A DNA stretch of 64,000 nt from Leguminivora glycinivorella (Eukaryota; Arthropoda; Insecta; Lepidoptera; Tortricidae), in the NCBI RefSeq assembly GCF_023078275.1, contig NC_062987.1:20817772-20881771 (forward strand). Reading direction: 5' to 3'. Within the stretch, counting starts at the first letter, position 1, and each line of letters begins with the position of its first letter. Of the stretch, positions 1-11,535 are shown one piece after another. Position numbers and translations under genes: made by a program. The notes under the pieces are model-generated. The model was not told the origin of the DNA and ran no database searches. It was given only the letters and a program-made list of their open reading frames with translations.

Positions 1-835
1 AAATCCTATTTTACTGATAAATTTGTGAGAGGTATCATTTGAAAGCATATTATGCGTACTATCTTTATTTCTAATAGGTACTTCAAGTCGAAACTGTAGA
101 AGTTTACAAAATATTTGATTAGTAATGTGTGTATTTTACTGTGCATGAATAGCATTGGCATTGATAAGACACGCTTTTAGCTCAATAAATTATAGTTTTC
201 CGCAATTGATATAATAACAAAATAAACGGCAAATGTATGACTTATACAAAAAATAAGTTTGGTTTGTATTGCATAAACAATTAATTTTAATTTGTTCAGC
301 TCACCTACTGCGCACCATCATATAAATGGATGTCCACCGTCGTTGCCTTTTTTCATGATTTTTCAGACTTTATTTCACTGATCGTATATTCATAATAAAT
401 ATAATTTATCACGTATCGAATTTACTTATATACTTAATTGATCAGTAAAATAAAATCTGTAAAATGATGAAAAAATTAAGGCAACGGCGGTGGACATCCG
501 TTTATATGACGATTAACCGTGCGCAGTGGGTATGGTGGACAAATTAACATAATTGTTTAAGCAAAACTAACAAAACTCATTTTTTGTAAAGGCCATACAT
601 ATTGCGGTTCATTTCGTTATTATATCAGTTGCGGAAAAATATAATTTATTGAGCTAGAAGCATGTTTCACTCGTATCAGTGCGAATGCTATTCATATACA
701 GTAAAAATACACATATTGTCAAATATTTTGAAAACTTCTACAATTACGACTAAAATTATTAAAAAGTAACGATAGTACGCATAATATGCTTTCAAAATCT
801 CACAAATTGATCGCTAAAATAGGATCTGAGAAATA
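1..835. repeat. Foldback-type inverted repeat at left edge
   Basis: The first about 345 bases reappear as a diverged reverse complement at about 475-835. The outer ends pair (an AT-rich segment around GCATATTATGCGTACTATC at 43-63 with GATAGTACGCATAATATGC at 773-791) and the inner arms share the block ATGTCCACCGTCGTTGCC. The spacer is AT-rich and non-coding. The left end may run beyond the window. No gene is seen here. Confidence 0.75.
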
Positions 836-2100
836 CATAAAATTAGGCGACAGTTAGCACCTATTTACGTCACAGGGGTGCAGTGACACCTGCTAAACCA
901 AATTCGTAATTACTTGGTTGTATAATATCATACATAAATAAAACTTATATTTTTAGAAAGCACATGAAATGTTCTGTAAATCTTATAATAACATTATTTG
1001 CGGTAAAGTTATTGTTTATTGGTCATGAACCAAGATACAATCTTAAAAATTATGAAAACGGCAACGAAAATAGTCATATATGTATATGACGGTGCGCAGT
1101 GAGTATGATGGATAAATTAACATTAATTGTTTATGCAATACTGACAAAACTTATTATTTGAAAAGGTCATACATTTCGCCGTTTATTTTGTTATTATATC
1201 AATTGCGGAAAAAATATAATTCATTGAGCTAGAAGTATGTTTTACTCACATCGGTTCCAATGCATATTTTCAAATATTTTGGTAGCTACTACAGTTACAA
1301 CTAAAATTATTGAGAACTAATGATAGTACGCATAATATGCTTTCAAAAGATTCCTGTTAAATAAAATAGGATCTGAAAAATATAGAAAATTTGGCGACGG
1401 TCAGCATCCATACGTGGCCGGGCGCTGTGGCCCCTACTTAACCATATTTGTAATTACTTGGTTATATAATATCATACACCAATAAAATTTATGTTATTAG
1501 AAAGCGCATGAAATTCCGCGTAAATCTTATACTAACATCATTTCCGGAAAAGTTGTTGTTTATTGATTAAGAAGCATTTTTTACCAGTAGGTACTTGTGC
1601 GACTCATGGTCTATAAAACACATATTTTCAAATATTTTCTAAACAGCTACCTTTATGATTATAGTTATTTATAAAAAAATATAGTAGGTTTAATTAGCTT
1701 TAAAACGATACCTCTCGCATATGGATCCGTAAAATAGGACCTCAAAAATATTGAATTACTTTACTACGGTCAGCGCCCATCTCTGCGACCGGGCAGAGTG
1801 ACTCCTGCTAAACCAAATTCGTATACATATACCAATGAAACTTATATTTTTAGAAAGAGCATGAATAGACGCAAAAATTTTATAATAACATCAATTGCGG
1901 TAAAGTTATTATTTATTGAGTTAGACGCATTTTTTCTAGTACTTGTGCAATTCATGCGCGATAAAAAAACACATATTTTCAAATATTTCGTAAACGGTTA
2001 CTTTTATGAGTATAGTTATTTAAAAACAATTAAAGTAGGTTTAATAAGCTTTCAAATGACATCTCGCACGAACAGATTGGTGCCATAGGACTCGAGATGT
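836..2100 (+). repeat. Imperfect direct repeats continuing the foldback arm
   Basis: Segments resembling the right arm of the 1-835 foldback recur in direct orientation. A block around AACCAAATTCGTAATTACTTGG occurs near 896, 1441 and 1808, each followed by a similar 120-150-bp AT-rich stretch. A GTGCGCAGTG(A/G)GTATG block occurs at about 513 and again near 1090. Spacing is irregular (about 545 and 370 bp), so this looks like a degenerate satellite or serial duplication of a transposable element. The 96-codon frame at 1798-2088 is spelled entirely by this repeat and is not called as a gene. Confidence 0.6.
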
Positions 2101-2842
2101 GAATAAATATCTATGATGGTCGGCCGCCATCTTTCTCCCCCCTTTTTCTTAACCCGTCCCCCTCTCCTTAAACTAAAACAGGTTAATTCGTAATCTGGAG
2201 ATAACGAGGAACACATCCATACCTGTTTTAGGTATTTAGAGAAGATGTCGACGACTTTTTGTAAAAGAGGTCGTTTGGTCCCTGACTATAACGACTACCC
2301 GTGGTAACGAACATGCATGAACACCGCTGCCATATATGGTAACACCATAATCTGGGCGCCCCAGATTCTTATTAGGTGATGGATGGTTGCCGCGATAGTA
2401 TGGCGGGAGATAGAAGATCACACGTTCTTTTAATTGTATTAATGACACAAGACTGGTAGTCTATCTCGCGGCGACTATGTCATATCAAATCATGTGCTAA
2501 CCCTGCAAAGGGACTACAATAAACACAGAAGGTCCAAAATTTTAAGCCCTACGAGAAGTTACTTTGTTGTTCTAAAATTAACTTGGATTTTCGCAGATGT
2601 AGTCCAGTCCAGCCTGGGGGTATCAAACTGGCATGAAATGGTGCAAAATAGGGCCAAATGGTGTTCTCTTTTCGTGTCACCAAGCAAGTCAAATTAGTTG
2701 GTATGTCACCAAATTAAATTGCCCTCTTTTCGCAAGCCTCGCTTTACTGTAATTTTATTCTGGATACAAGTATTATATACCCACCTACCACATAGCACAC
2801 CAGTTTACAAGATATTTTTAAACGTACTTTTAATATCTCCAG
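2101..2842. other. Intergenic DNA without a recognised feature
   Basis: No exon, known repeat or convincing reading frame is seen. A short inverted repeat (AAAACAGG at about 2175 and CCTGTTTT at about 2222) is the only local structure noticed. Exons 3 and 4 of the flanking array gene 1 were looked for here and not found. Confidence 0.4.
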
Positions 2843-2950
2843 GATGCGACCGTCAGTGGCAATCAACGGGCAAGTGAGACAAGTAGATCCGCGCGATTAT
2901 TTTGGTCATGATCTTATAGGACGAGAAAATGTTACCTCATCCAGTCAGCA
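2843..2950 (+). other. Candidate isolated internal exon
   Basis: A stretch open in one frame is bounded by a splice-acceptor-like ATCTCCAG and a donor-like CAA|GTAAGT. It would encode about 35 residues with no hydrophobic segment, including PRDYFGHDLIGRENV. The donor lies immediately before the first unit of the 220-bp tandem array that follows. No partner exon was identified on this strand nearby, so it may be a stranded exon, a captured fragment or chance. Confidence 0.25.
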
Positions 2951-2954
2951 AGTA

Positions 2955-3564
2955 AGTAGAAACGCAAGTGTCAGCGGTATGTGCACTATGGGGTCCACGC
3001 GTGGAGGAATTTCTTGGCCTTCATCATCTTTGGTCTCTCCATCAACCAACAAGACTTCATATTAGAAAGAGTTCTCAAGGAAATCTAATTCACTTTCCAA
3101 AACATGTCAAACCAAGTTCATTACCTTATGAGCTCCAATAAGTAGAACGATGTACATAATGACATCAGTCAGTAGAAACGCCAGAGTCAGCGGTATGTGC
3201 ACTATTGGGGTCCATGCGTGGAGTAATTTCTTGGCCTTCATCATCTTTGGTCTCTCCATCAAGCAACAAGACTTCGTATTAGAAAGAGTTCTCAGGGAAA
3301 TCTAATTCACTTTCCAAAACATGTCAAACCAAGTTATTCATTACCTTACGAGCTCCAACAAGTAGAACGATGTACATGATAACGTCAGTCAGTAGAAACG
3401 CCAGAGTCAGCGGTATGTGCACTATTGGGGTCCATGCGTGGAGGAATTTCTTGGCCTTCATCATCTTTGGTCTCTCCATCAACCAACAAGACTTCGTATT
3501 AGAAAGAGTTGTCAAGGAAATCTAATTCACTTTCCAAAACATGGCAAACCAAGTTATTCATTAC
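2955..3564 (-). repeat. Three tandem 3'-exon/intron copies (pseudo-exons) of array gene 1 exon 2
   Basis: Three units of about 220 bp (starting near 2955, 3171 and 3391) repeat the 3' part of exon 2 of array gene 1 together with its donor and the first part of the following intron. The anchor AGTAGAAACG recurs at 2955, 3171, 3391 and, in the true exon, 3611. Each unit keeps the DVIMYIVLLVGA-type membrane segment, and a GTAATG donor is clear in the two copies nearest the exon. None of the three has the acceptor or the first half of the exon. Small indels break the upstream frame, so these copies are probably not translated. Confidence 0.8.
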
Positions 3565-4859
3565 CTTATGAGCTCCAACAAGTAGAACGATGTACATGAT
3601 GACGTCAGTCAGTAGAAACGCCAGTGTCAGCGGTATATGCACTATGGGGTCCATGCGCGGAGGAATTTCTTGGCCTTCATCATCATTAGTCGCTTCCTCG
3701 ACCAGCATGAACACGAAGACCGGGAAGACGAGGAGGGTGAGCACCTGGAACAGTTTAATAAGAAGTTTCATGCCAGCCATTATCGTGGGACCTCCTTGGC
3801 GCCCTTGTATTCTCATAGGGAACTTGACTGTTCTTAAAATAAAATATTTTATACCATGCACAAAATAAAGCATAAGATAATTATTATAAAAACATAGACA
3901 GAAGTTATTTTTAAATCGAATTTCTATTTAATAAGACCGGTAGAAATATATAAAGTAACTAAATTGACCGTGACGTCACTCAATTCGATTTATAAGATTT
4001 CGATTTCGTATTAATTCCATATTAGCATGTCGTTCAAATTCGTCCTGACAGTTCTTACAGAAAAGCTGATTTGACTTGGAGGCAAGTAGCCTATTAAGAC
4101 ACGTTACATGATGTTTTCATGTATTCCCATTTAGACAGGTTACATGACAAATGTTTGTTTACTCATTTAGACAGGTTATATGACAAATGTTTGTTTACTC
4201 ATTTAGACAGGTTATATGACAAATGTTTGTTTACTCATTTAGACAGGTTATATGACAAATGTTTGTTTACTCATTTAGACAGGTTATATGACAAATGTTT
4301 GTTTACTCATTTAGACAGGTTACATGACAACTTTTATATTCTCATTTAGATAGATTATATGACGCTTTTTTACCAGGATCTGGGTGGCTAGCCGAATGGC
4401 ACAATCGCTCACGAAACGCTCACGAAACGAAGCGCTAGTAGATATCTATCTCTATCGCTCGTGCGTATTGGCGCGACAGAGCCGGACAAACTGGCGCGGC
4501 GTTTCGTTTTCGTTTGGCGTCGGAGAAATGCCATTCGGCTACGCACGCAGTAGCCATATTGTACAATTGTTACCATGTGTATAGAAAAACGTCTGCAAGC
4601 GATACCATCTTTTTATATTACAGGAAAAATGCAAAAATTTAAGGAAAGCATGGAAAAATTTGCACACATTCAGCAGTCCGTGGATCATAACGCAGAGTAG
4701 TTAGACTGTAACCTCTGTTACCATTTTTCCTTTAATTTAAAATTATCTACTTACCAAGTTGACATATCCGAATATAATAACTCCTTTCCTTATAGGCACA
4801 AAGAAGCAGCACTTTCTAACAATAGGGATCGTTGGACATTTTGTTTGGCACCATTTCAT
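3565..4859 (-). CDS. Four-pass membrane protein, array gene 1 (exons 1-2 only; partial)
   Basis: Exon 1 is 4855 downwards from the ATG at 4859 to 4755 (35 codons) and ends in GTC AAC TTG|GTAAGT. Exon 2 is 3744-3565 (60 codons), preceded by TTCCAG and followed by GTAATG. Exon 1 encodes a Cys-rich start (MKWCQTKC), then RKCCFFVPIRKG and GYVNL, the family signature. Exon 2 carries TM1, an acidic loop (EEATNDDEGQE) and TM2 ending GAHK. Exons 3 and 4 are not found before the left edge; they may lie outside the window or be lost. Downstream of exon 2 sit three truncated copies of its 3' half. It is the most divergent array member. A LAPTM-like endolysosomal role is inference from the architecture only. 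Confidence 0.7.
4093..4375. repeat. 36-bp minisatellite, about 7 copies
   Basis: A 36-bp unit (core CATTTAGACAGGTTATATGAC plus AAATGTTTGTTTACT) repeats with the middle copies nearly identical and the ends degenerate. As 36 is a multiple of three, the array is open on the plus strand as a 12-residue repeat (THLDRLYDKCLF), but there is no other sign of coding. It lies in intron 1 of array gene 1. Confidence 0.9.
4386..4544. repeat. Dispersed short palindromic element, copy 1
   Basis: The element is bounded by inverted GTAGCCGAATGGCA-type ends (GCTAGCCGAATGGC at 4387, GCCATTCGGCTACG at 4530). Its interior is similar to the inverse of a second copy at 22777-22906, including the blocks around GATATCTATC and TTGGCGCGACAGAGCCGGAC. 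It carries no reading frame of note and is likely a MITE. It lies in intron 1 of array gene 1. Confidence 0.7.
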
Positions 4860-5886
4860 CTCGCAGATCTATCTCACTCCACAACCGGGGTTATAGTCGT
4901 CACATTAAGTCAGGGATCGATTTTCATTTAACTGATTTTGAAGAAGACTGTGTTTCACAATCACAATTAGGTACCCCTTTGTTTAAAAAAATAGTTTAAC
5001 TCATAACTCGTAAAGGCTATTCGGTAGGTACTTCATTCAAAAACATAAAAGAAAGTTTCATTTAAGCATGAGTCGAAATGTGCCAGTTTTGAGTTAGGTG
5101 ATCGTTTATTTTTTAACCCCCGACGCAAAAACGACGGGGTGTTATAAGTTTGACGTTATTTTAAGTGATTCCTTTAAATTACAAATACGTATTTGTTAGT
5201 AGTGTTAATTTTCCAGACTCTAGTATGGTAAATATTTTATTTTGGGAGAAAAGTTCGTTTCACCCAGTATGTCCATTTTATAAAAAAAAAAAAATCAATA
5301 ACTAAATATAACATTTCCATATCCATGCTGGCTTCTCTTTGTAAGTATTCAAGATACTTGTATTAAGAGATAACCGCTCTTCCGCAAAAATTAACAATAT
5401 CAGTAAAAGATTAGGTACATACTACATGACAAAATTAATTTTGATATTTGACAATGAAAAAGTCACCAAAATGAAAATACAAGAATATCCGTCAGAAGCC
5501 TAAGCTATTTTTCTACTGCTCTTGTGCAAAATAAGGGTTCCTTTTGCACCTTTTTGGTACGGAACCCTAAAAAATGCAACATCTTTCTAAGTTTTTGAAT
5601 GGTAAAGAGCCTTTACAAGCTAGTGTTATAAAAATAAGTACCTACTTCAAACTAATAACTAACACAAGTTTAACAATCACACATGTATGTGGCTAACACT
5701 TTGCCATCTAGATTTAGTTCTGTGTACCCACTTAGGTGTCTCGGTTCAGACTGCGAAGATGGCAGTCATTGTGGCATCCCGTGTATAATAGGACGCTTCC
5801 TGACACGGACCACGATTCTGAATTTAAATCAGGACAATTTTGAACCAGTTGTGGTCAGCCCACGACGCGAAAATGGAACAATGGCT
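4860..5886. other. Upstream region of array gene 1; mostly unannotated
   Basis: No exon is recognised. A short fragment at about 5115-5160 (CCCCGACGCAAAAACGACGG) matches the end of the dispersed family seen at 20170-20425 and 53995-54232. A pair GGGTTCC / GGAACCC at about 5535-5570 resembles the ends of the family at 36296-36853. Confidence 0.4.
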
Positions 5887-6045
5887 CCATGTGTTTTTTT
5901 TTATGGGATAGGAGGCAAATGAGCAGACAGGTCGCCTGATGGTAAGCGTTCACTGCCGCCCATGGACACCCGAAACACCAGAAGTGTTAGAGGTGCGTTG
6001 CCGGCCTTCAAGATGGGTGTACGCTCTTTTCTTGAAGGTTCATTC
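5887..6045 (+). repeat. Dispersed lepidopteran-type repeat, copy 1
   Basis: The stretch from GGAGGCAAATGAGCAGACAG through GCCGGCCTTCAAGATGGGTG resembles a second, shorter copy at 23225-23345 (shared blocks: CAGRTCGCCTGATGGTA, ACACCCGAAACACCAGAAG, GGAGGTGCGTTG-like). It is non-coding. Confidence 0.6.
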
Positions 6046-6717
6046 CACAGACGAAACTTTGTAGTTCATTTTCCATCTTTTAAAATTCTTTTATTATTAA
6101 TGGACAATTTATACTCTGGTTATTAGCTCCAAAATGTATTAGCTCAAATTGTTAGAGGCAAAGGAGCGGACTAAGTGGTTAAACAATGGAGAGGAGGAAG
6201 ATTAAGAAGTTAGTGGTAGGTCAATGGTCATCACCAAAATAATACTTAAGTAATTAATTCCTGTTAACGCCATGACTGGCAACACTTTCCAGGACTGCCA
6301 ACCTCCGGTCACCCCGCTGATCCAATGAGCGGCGGCCAGCGCCTCGACCTGCCGGACCAATAAGAATGAAGACTGAAGCGCCACAGTTTCCCCTTCGCGT
6401 CACTATAAAAGCAATGCGCACGGCACCAGCGCTCCCTTTTTTCTAACCAAACTCTTTCTCCCAACATGTCCTAGACTAGAACCTATTGTACTTAAAATCT
6501 ATTAAAAAAGTAAATATTTGATCTTGTTTTATTTAATGTTTAGGTCTCGGCTCAAACAATTCCTTAAGTAACACAAATTCGCACACATCTGGTGCGTCCC
6601 CCTTGGCTCACTTGGCAGAAGCTGTTCTAAATACCTAGGTATTATAGATAGATATATAACGTTCTCTGGTGGCAAAACAATATTTTAAATGTTCTCACCA
6701 TGCCGAGCAACAATACA

Positions 6718-7125
6718 CCGAAAAACAATATTTTTATTGAAATTTCGTGCTTAATTATCGTCACAAAACTGACAGCGAGTTAATTTTTATTTATTTATTT
6801 AAACTTTATTGCACAATTGGAATAAAAGTACAAATGGCGGACTTAATGCCTTAAGGCATTCTCTACCAGTCAACCATAGGGCCAAACAGAAATTCGCGAA
6901 TGTGGGTGCAGTGAGAAAAATTAATTTAGAAAGCATGACAACTATTGACAAGTATAGCAATATTATTTACAATCAATACAATACATAAATAATACGTTCA
7001 TATCATTACACATATACTTACACACAAATATAAATACAAATATACATACAAATAATATATTTAACAATTATTTTTGTTAACGATTTACGCAAATTTTGGG
7101 TTCCAAATTCTGAAAATGCCCCAAT
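6718..7125. repeat. Hairpin MITE (family of 17136-17652) split by a retroelement tail
   Basis: The left part (6718-6792, CAATATTTTTATTGAAATTTCGTG... to GAGTTAATTTTTA) and right part (about 7066-7125, TTTGTTAACGATTTACGC... to GAAAATGCCCC) match one arm of the element at 17136-17652. They are separated by about 270 bp containing TTTATTGCACAATTGG and GGCATTCTCTACCAG, which looks like the 3' end of a LINE or SINE in minus orientation. The remaining interior is AT-rich and non-coding. Confidence 0.6.
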
Positions 7126-7406
7126 ACAAAATGACTGCGTGATTGAATAAAACCTTTCCATGCTTCTATGAAATCAATATTTTTTAATTGTCCTTACATT
7201 TAAATCAAAACGTGGCTACGCTTCACGAAATACATCTGCATGACTAATACCACTCAGATGTATTCCTGTTAATGCATAAGGAGGATGATGTCTATTAGCC
7301 AGTCCAGATGATTGGCCTAGACCTTAGAAATCTAGACTGTGATTACCTAAGTAGGTAGATGATCGTCGGGCGATATGATCTCTTGACACTGACATATTTG
7401 ATAGCG

Positions 7407-9232
7407 TGAGCACATGGATGCTGATAAGCAATAATGTGTCAACCCACAAAAACTAAAAACATGAGATTTTAATGCCATGTTATAGCTGGATTTTTAAACT
7501 TCTATTGGCAAAAATGACCTTTTCATTTTGAAAATTTTCACTTTCCCAAAAGTAAAAAAATAGGTTAACACAAATCCTTTATCGTGTGTTGCCTGTTTTG
7601 CATTAATGTGTCAAGAACCTTAACTTATTATAGTAATTGGCAGAAGACATATTTAAATTACAATAATGTGTTAAGAGGGTTGACTCAACGATTTTTTTAC
7701 ACTTGACTCATTCTTGCAAAACGCAAAAAATGACATAGTTACCCACTATGAGACTTGAATGACTATTGCAAAATGATATTTTATTCGTTGTGTTATGCTA
7801 CGACCCGTGTTATAAAACATAAGTCATTATTGTTAAATTATATTCGGGTCATAAATTGTTCGTTTTTGGTGTAAGTACCATGACACTATATTGTAAAATA
7901 TAACTGTTCATATTAATTTATGTTTGAATAAGTTATGACTTAGTCCATTAGTATATTTTTGCACATGAATGGTAAATTCAGTACGAAATTGAACATTTTA
8001 AGTCATGAATATACATATTCGTTATTATAATTTGCAAAAATTTTTTACAAGTATGTTTTTATATAAAAATCTAATATAAGCTACTATTTTTTTATAATTA
8101 CTAATTACATTAAGACGTGTTAATGTATGCATAAAAATATTGTTTGATTTTTGAATACTTACTGAATGGTAGTTTATTATTTTGTTAAAGATATTTTATG
8201 TTTTGTTCTTGTACAAGTCATGAGTTATTCATAATTTAAATGACTTAGTCTATTTCTTAGCGTTAAAAAATATTTTGTTGTATATTTTAGATAAGTAGTT
8301 TATTTTTTTTAAAGATGATTATTTGGTTTTTGTAACGATTTTTTGTTGAAAAAGCACAGATAATTTAAATATGTGTCTAGAAATGATCATTACTCTAATA
8401 GTTAATTTATAGTATTTTATTCAACAGGCGTTTAAAGGAGGTCAAGAAATATCAGTGGCGTACTTTCCACGAGTATTTTGGAGTCAGTTAAACACCATTG
8501 CATACAATACTTTTACAACGACCATGCATTTAGTTTTTAATAGTTTTTTTTAATAATTGTCGCGAAATTCACACTGTTTCCTGTATTGCAAAGGTTTGCA
8601 CTGTCAGCTCAGCTGCCCAAAGCCTTCCCGCGCACACACGAGTATCGTTAATGCAATGCGTTGCCATGATTACAGAACCAAACAATGCGTTTTCAGTTTT
8701 TTCGATACGCACAATCCTGTAAATGACGAATAACAGTTCGGGAGTAGAAAAATCATTAAAAGGTTTGATTAATAAATAATGTATTGATTCCTACATACCT
8801 AATAACATAAGTGACCATGACTGATATGTTACTTAACACTTATAAAGTTAAAAATATGCACAGGTAGAGTATTTTACAACAACAATTTATGTGCTTTAAC
8901 ATGTTTATTTAAGACTCATAGATATTTTTAAACAATTAGCAAAAGTGGGTTAAGTATCATAACACAGTCTTGAAAAAGTTTGACGTCGTCGAACAATTCG
9001 CAATAAAAGAAAAGGGCATTATTTCGTCAAATTGAAGTTTGTTTTGAAATTAAGCTACAATAATCACTACTACTGAACGTATTATAGCTGAAAAACAAAA
9101 CAATATATATAAAAACATTTTTTTTTTAAGAGAAACACAAAAAAATGAGAAAAAATCTTTAGACGCCATTTTCTCAAAATGGTTGGCGTGTGGGTTGACA
9201 CATTGTTGCTTATCAGCATCCACATCTCGGTC
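7407..9232. mobile_element. Non-autonomous DNA-transposon-like element with about 45-bp inverted ends
   Basis: The block ATGGATGCTGATAAGCAATA ending in GTGTCAACCCACA (7414-7448) returns inverted at 9187-9226 (TGTGGGTTGACACATTGTTG then CTTATCAGCATCCACAT). The 1.75-kb interior is very AT-rich, has scattered TGTCAA/GTCATT motifs and no transposase frame. No target duplication could be fixed. Superfamily unknown. Confidence 0.6.
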
Positions 9233-9821
9233 ACTGGCGATCAAATACATGAAAGAGGCGCGTACCTAGCACACAGTCTAAGCTCGTGTAGGTGAACGCG
9301 TACCATGCTTGTATGAGTGACATATATATATATTTTTTTAATTTATTATTCACAAAAATAAACTTATAATTAACAGTTTACAGGAATCCTCGCCAAACTG
9401 TAACGTTTGATGGCGAGAGGCGCTCATTGTTTTAGACATTAGTTACTTAAATACAGTTTTGATATAAAACAGAAACGTAACTTAATACTCTAAGATTAAT
9501 ATTTAATGTTTGTAACTTAATACTAATTTAAACTTTTTTTTTTTTACTTTAACTATCGAAATTATCATAACTCCTGGTTGTCCTCTGATAGATAGGACTT
9601 AAGTTTAGTTTTTAACATCGTTTTTGACATTTTTGGAGTATGTCTTAAAATATTAATTTTATTATAAATTCTTGGCACTATATATGAGGACATTCTTTCA
9701 CCATAGTAGTACTACTAGAGTGGATAAGCCACCGGCAGACGTAGCAGTTAGCTCATTGCGCATATAATTGTCGTTGTGTGCGTGCATGATGACACGACTC
9801 GCTGGCCGTTCGCATGTACCA
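9233..9821. other. Intergenic stretch with a probable retroelement tail
   Basis: A segment at about 9340-9430 (poly-T, then ACAGTTTACAGGAATCCTCGCC and TGGCGAG) resembles the 3' end of a non-LTR element in minus orientation. The rest (9430-9820) shows nothing recognisable. Confidence 0.3.
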
Positions 9822-10092
9822 AAGAAGATCGAGTATTATAGAGAGTTACTGTCAAAGTAAAATGTGTAATCACAGTGTATAGACTGCCATCTCTCGACAG
9901 ACACTCAGTTTTGATAATTTGGCCCATTATATTCTTAATATGTGTTAAAATGTCGAATAATATATTAGCGCCATCTAGCCGAGCGTCCCCCAAAGGTGTA
10001 ACACCATCTAGGCGATCGTACCTATTTCTTTATGGTTTTGAGGTACGTTTTTTTGTTAGACTTTATCTGTCTATACGGAGTTACATGTACAC
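9822..10092 (+). repeat. Dispersed 290-bp repeat, copy 1
   Basis: The first of three direct copies (others 11998-12285 and 47531-47820). Shared blocks are GATCGAGTATTATAGAGAGT, AAAATGTGTAATCA, CTGCCATCTCT, GCGCCATCTAGC, CCCAAAGGTGTAA, CCATCTAGGC and the end GTCTATACGGAGTTA. Copies differ by scattered changes. It is non-coding and of unknown class; the short open frames here are repeat sequence. Confidence 0.85.
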
Positions 10093-10114
10093 AGCGTGGA
10101 AATTATGTGTGTAT

Positions 10115-10963
10115 TATAGTATGAATTTTTTGAAACGAACGTTTCTAAACAAAGGTATTGTTCCTTTTGTGTTGAGCGGGAGCTTCTGTATTTGCACGCG
10201 CTAAGACAACAAGAAGCAACTGTATCCTGATAATTGTAAGGTTCAAATCTGTACAGCAGCAAATTTGAGATAGATTATTTTGGAAATGCGAAGCGATAGA
10301 CCACACCGCTATAGGTGCGAAAATACAGCGCTTCTAATACTTTGATACTTGATGGTGTAAGTATAGTACATATAGTTATAATAATCATCGGTAATATGTC
10401 AGTCTGTATAATAAAAATAACACGTTTAAACAGCGAAACTGCCAGATTAAAAGGTTGATAAGCACCTGGCACCTTAAGGTGTCATCGCAAAGTGACAATA
10501 AACACTGATAAGGTTTTTCAATCTGACCGCCATTGTTATGTTTTGTTATAAATACGGTTTACGGTTTGTTTAGTTATTTATGTTATTTTATATATCAAGA
10601 CTTGTACCTAATATTTATGTAATTACTATTTATATATTGCTATATACAATTGGTGATTGTTAACAAAATCATTAATAAAAAATAACAGTGATAATATACG
10701 TGTTTCATTACTTACAGCACCACCACCAAGTATCAAAGTATTAGAAGCGCTGTATTTTCGCACCTATAGCGGTGTGGTCTATCGCTTCACATTTCCAAAA
10801 TAATCTATCTCAAATTTGCTGCTGTACAGATTTGAACCTTACAATTATGAGGATACAGTCGCTTCTTGTTGTCTTAGCGCGTGCAAATACAGAAGCTCCC
10901 GCTCAACACAAAAGGAACAATACCTTTGTTTAGAAACGTTCGTTTCAAAAAATTCATACTATA
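10115..10963. mobile_element. 849-bp foldback element with about 245-bp arms
   Basis: 10115-10360 is the near-perfect reverse complement of about 10722-10963 (for example TATAGTATGAATTTTTTG at the left and its complement at the right end). The spacer of about 360 bp is AT-rich and has no reading frame that looks like a transposase. The few differences between arms suggest recent origin or gene conversion. The open frames inside are mirror images of each other and are not genes. Confidence 0.9.
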
Positions 10964-11252
10964 CGCAATAGCTCAATAGGAGCGTCCAGCTATACGTGTG
11001 GGTATTCAACCCACTGCGACAGGCGTATTCAATCCAATCGCCCGGCATGCCCACTCTCCTTCCTTCCTATATCTGAGGTCTCCCGAGAGGTTTGAAATGA
11101 ATGTATAAAGAGAATGTAACCCTTTTTATTTTTTACACTTCAAAAATATTTATATTCATATTCACTAAGAACAAATTAAATTACTTTCATAGAAAATATT
11201 TTAACTTGTTATTTTAAGTAGTAACACTACTATTATGTTCTAAACATTAAAT

Positions 11253-11402
11253 AAATGTCATATACAAAGAAAAAGTGACCAAAGCCTCCAGTGCTCCGAG
11301 CTGGAATCGAACCAGCGTACTCCGCTTACCGGGCGAATGCCAGAACCACTCGGCTATCGGTCCACGAAAGCAAGGGTCGAAATTTCTAAGTATATGACAT
11401 TT
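11253..11402 (-). mobile_element. 150-bp element with 13-bp inverted ends and tRNA-like core, copy 1
   Basis: The ends AAATGTCATATAC and GTATATGACATTT are perfect inverses. On the minus strand the core reads TAGCCGAGTGG (A-box-like) and GGTTCGATTCC (B-box-like), the internal promoter pattern of a tRNA or tRNA-derived SINE. It is the exact inverse of the copy at 11536-11685; sequence further left (about 11140-11252) is also shared with the copy near 43640-43880, so the complete repeat is longer. Confidence 0.8.
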
Positions 11403-11535
11403 AATTTGTTCTTAGTGTGTTAATGGCAGCGCCATCTCTCTTCGCTAGCTTGTAATCACCTGAGTTGATTCGGCTAGGAGGTCGAACCATACTGTTCTAC
11501 CTCAGGGATGGCCAGAGGGCGCCACGAGCCTTCGG

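Noticed and set aside
4119..4349. 76-codon frame with 12-residue repeats
   Set aside because: Translation of a 36-bp minisatellite inside intron 1 of array gene 1; no splice sites or homologous exon.
6150..6600. Possible solo LTR or promoter with TATAAAAG at about 6404 and ACACATCTGGTGCGTCCCCC at about 6583
   Set aside because: TATA box and end-like sequence are suggestive, but no second copy, paired ends or target duplication could be found in the window, and the ATG downstream stops after two codons.
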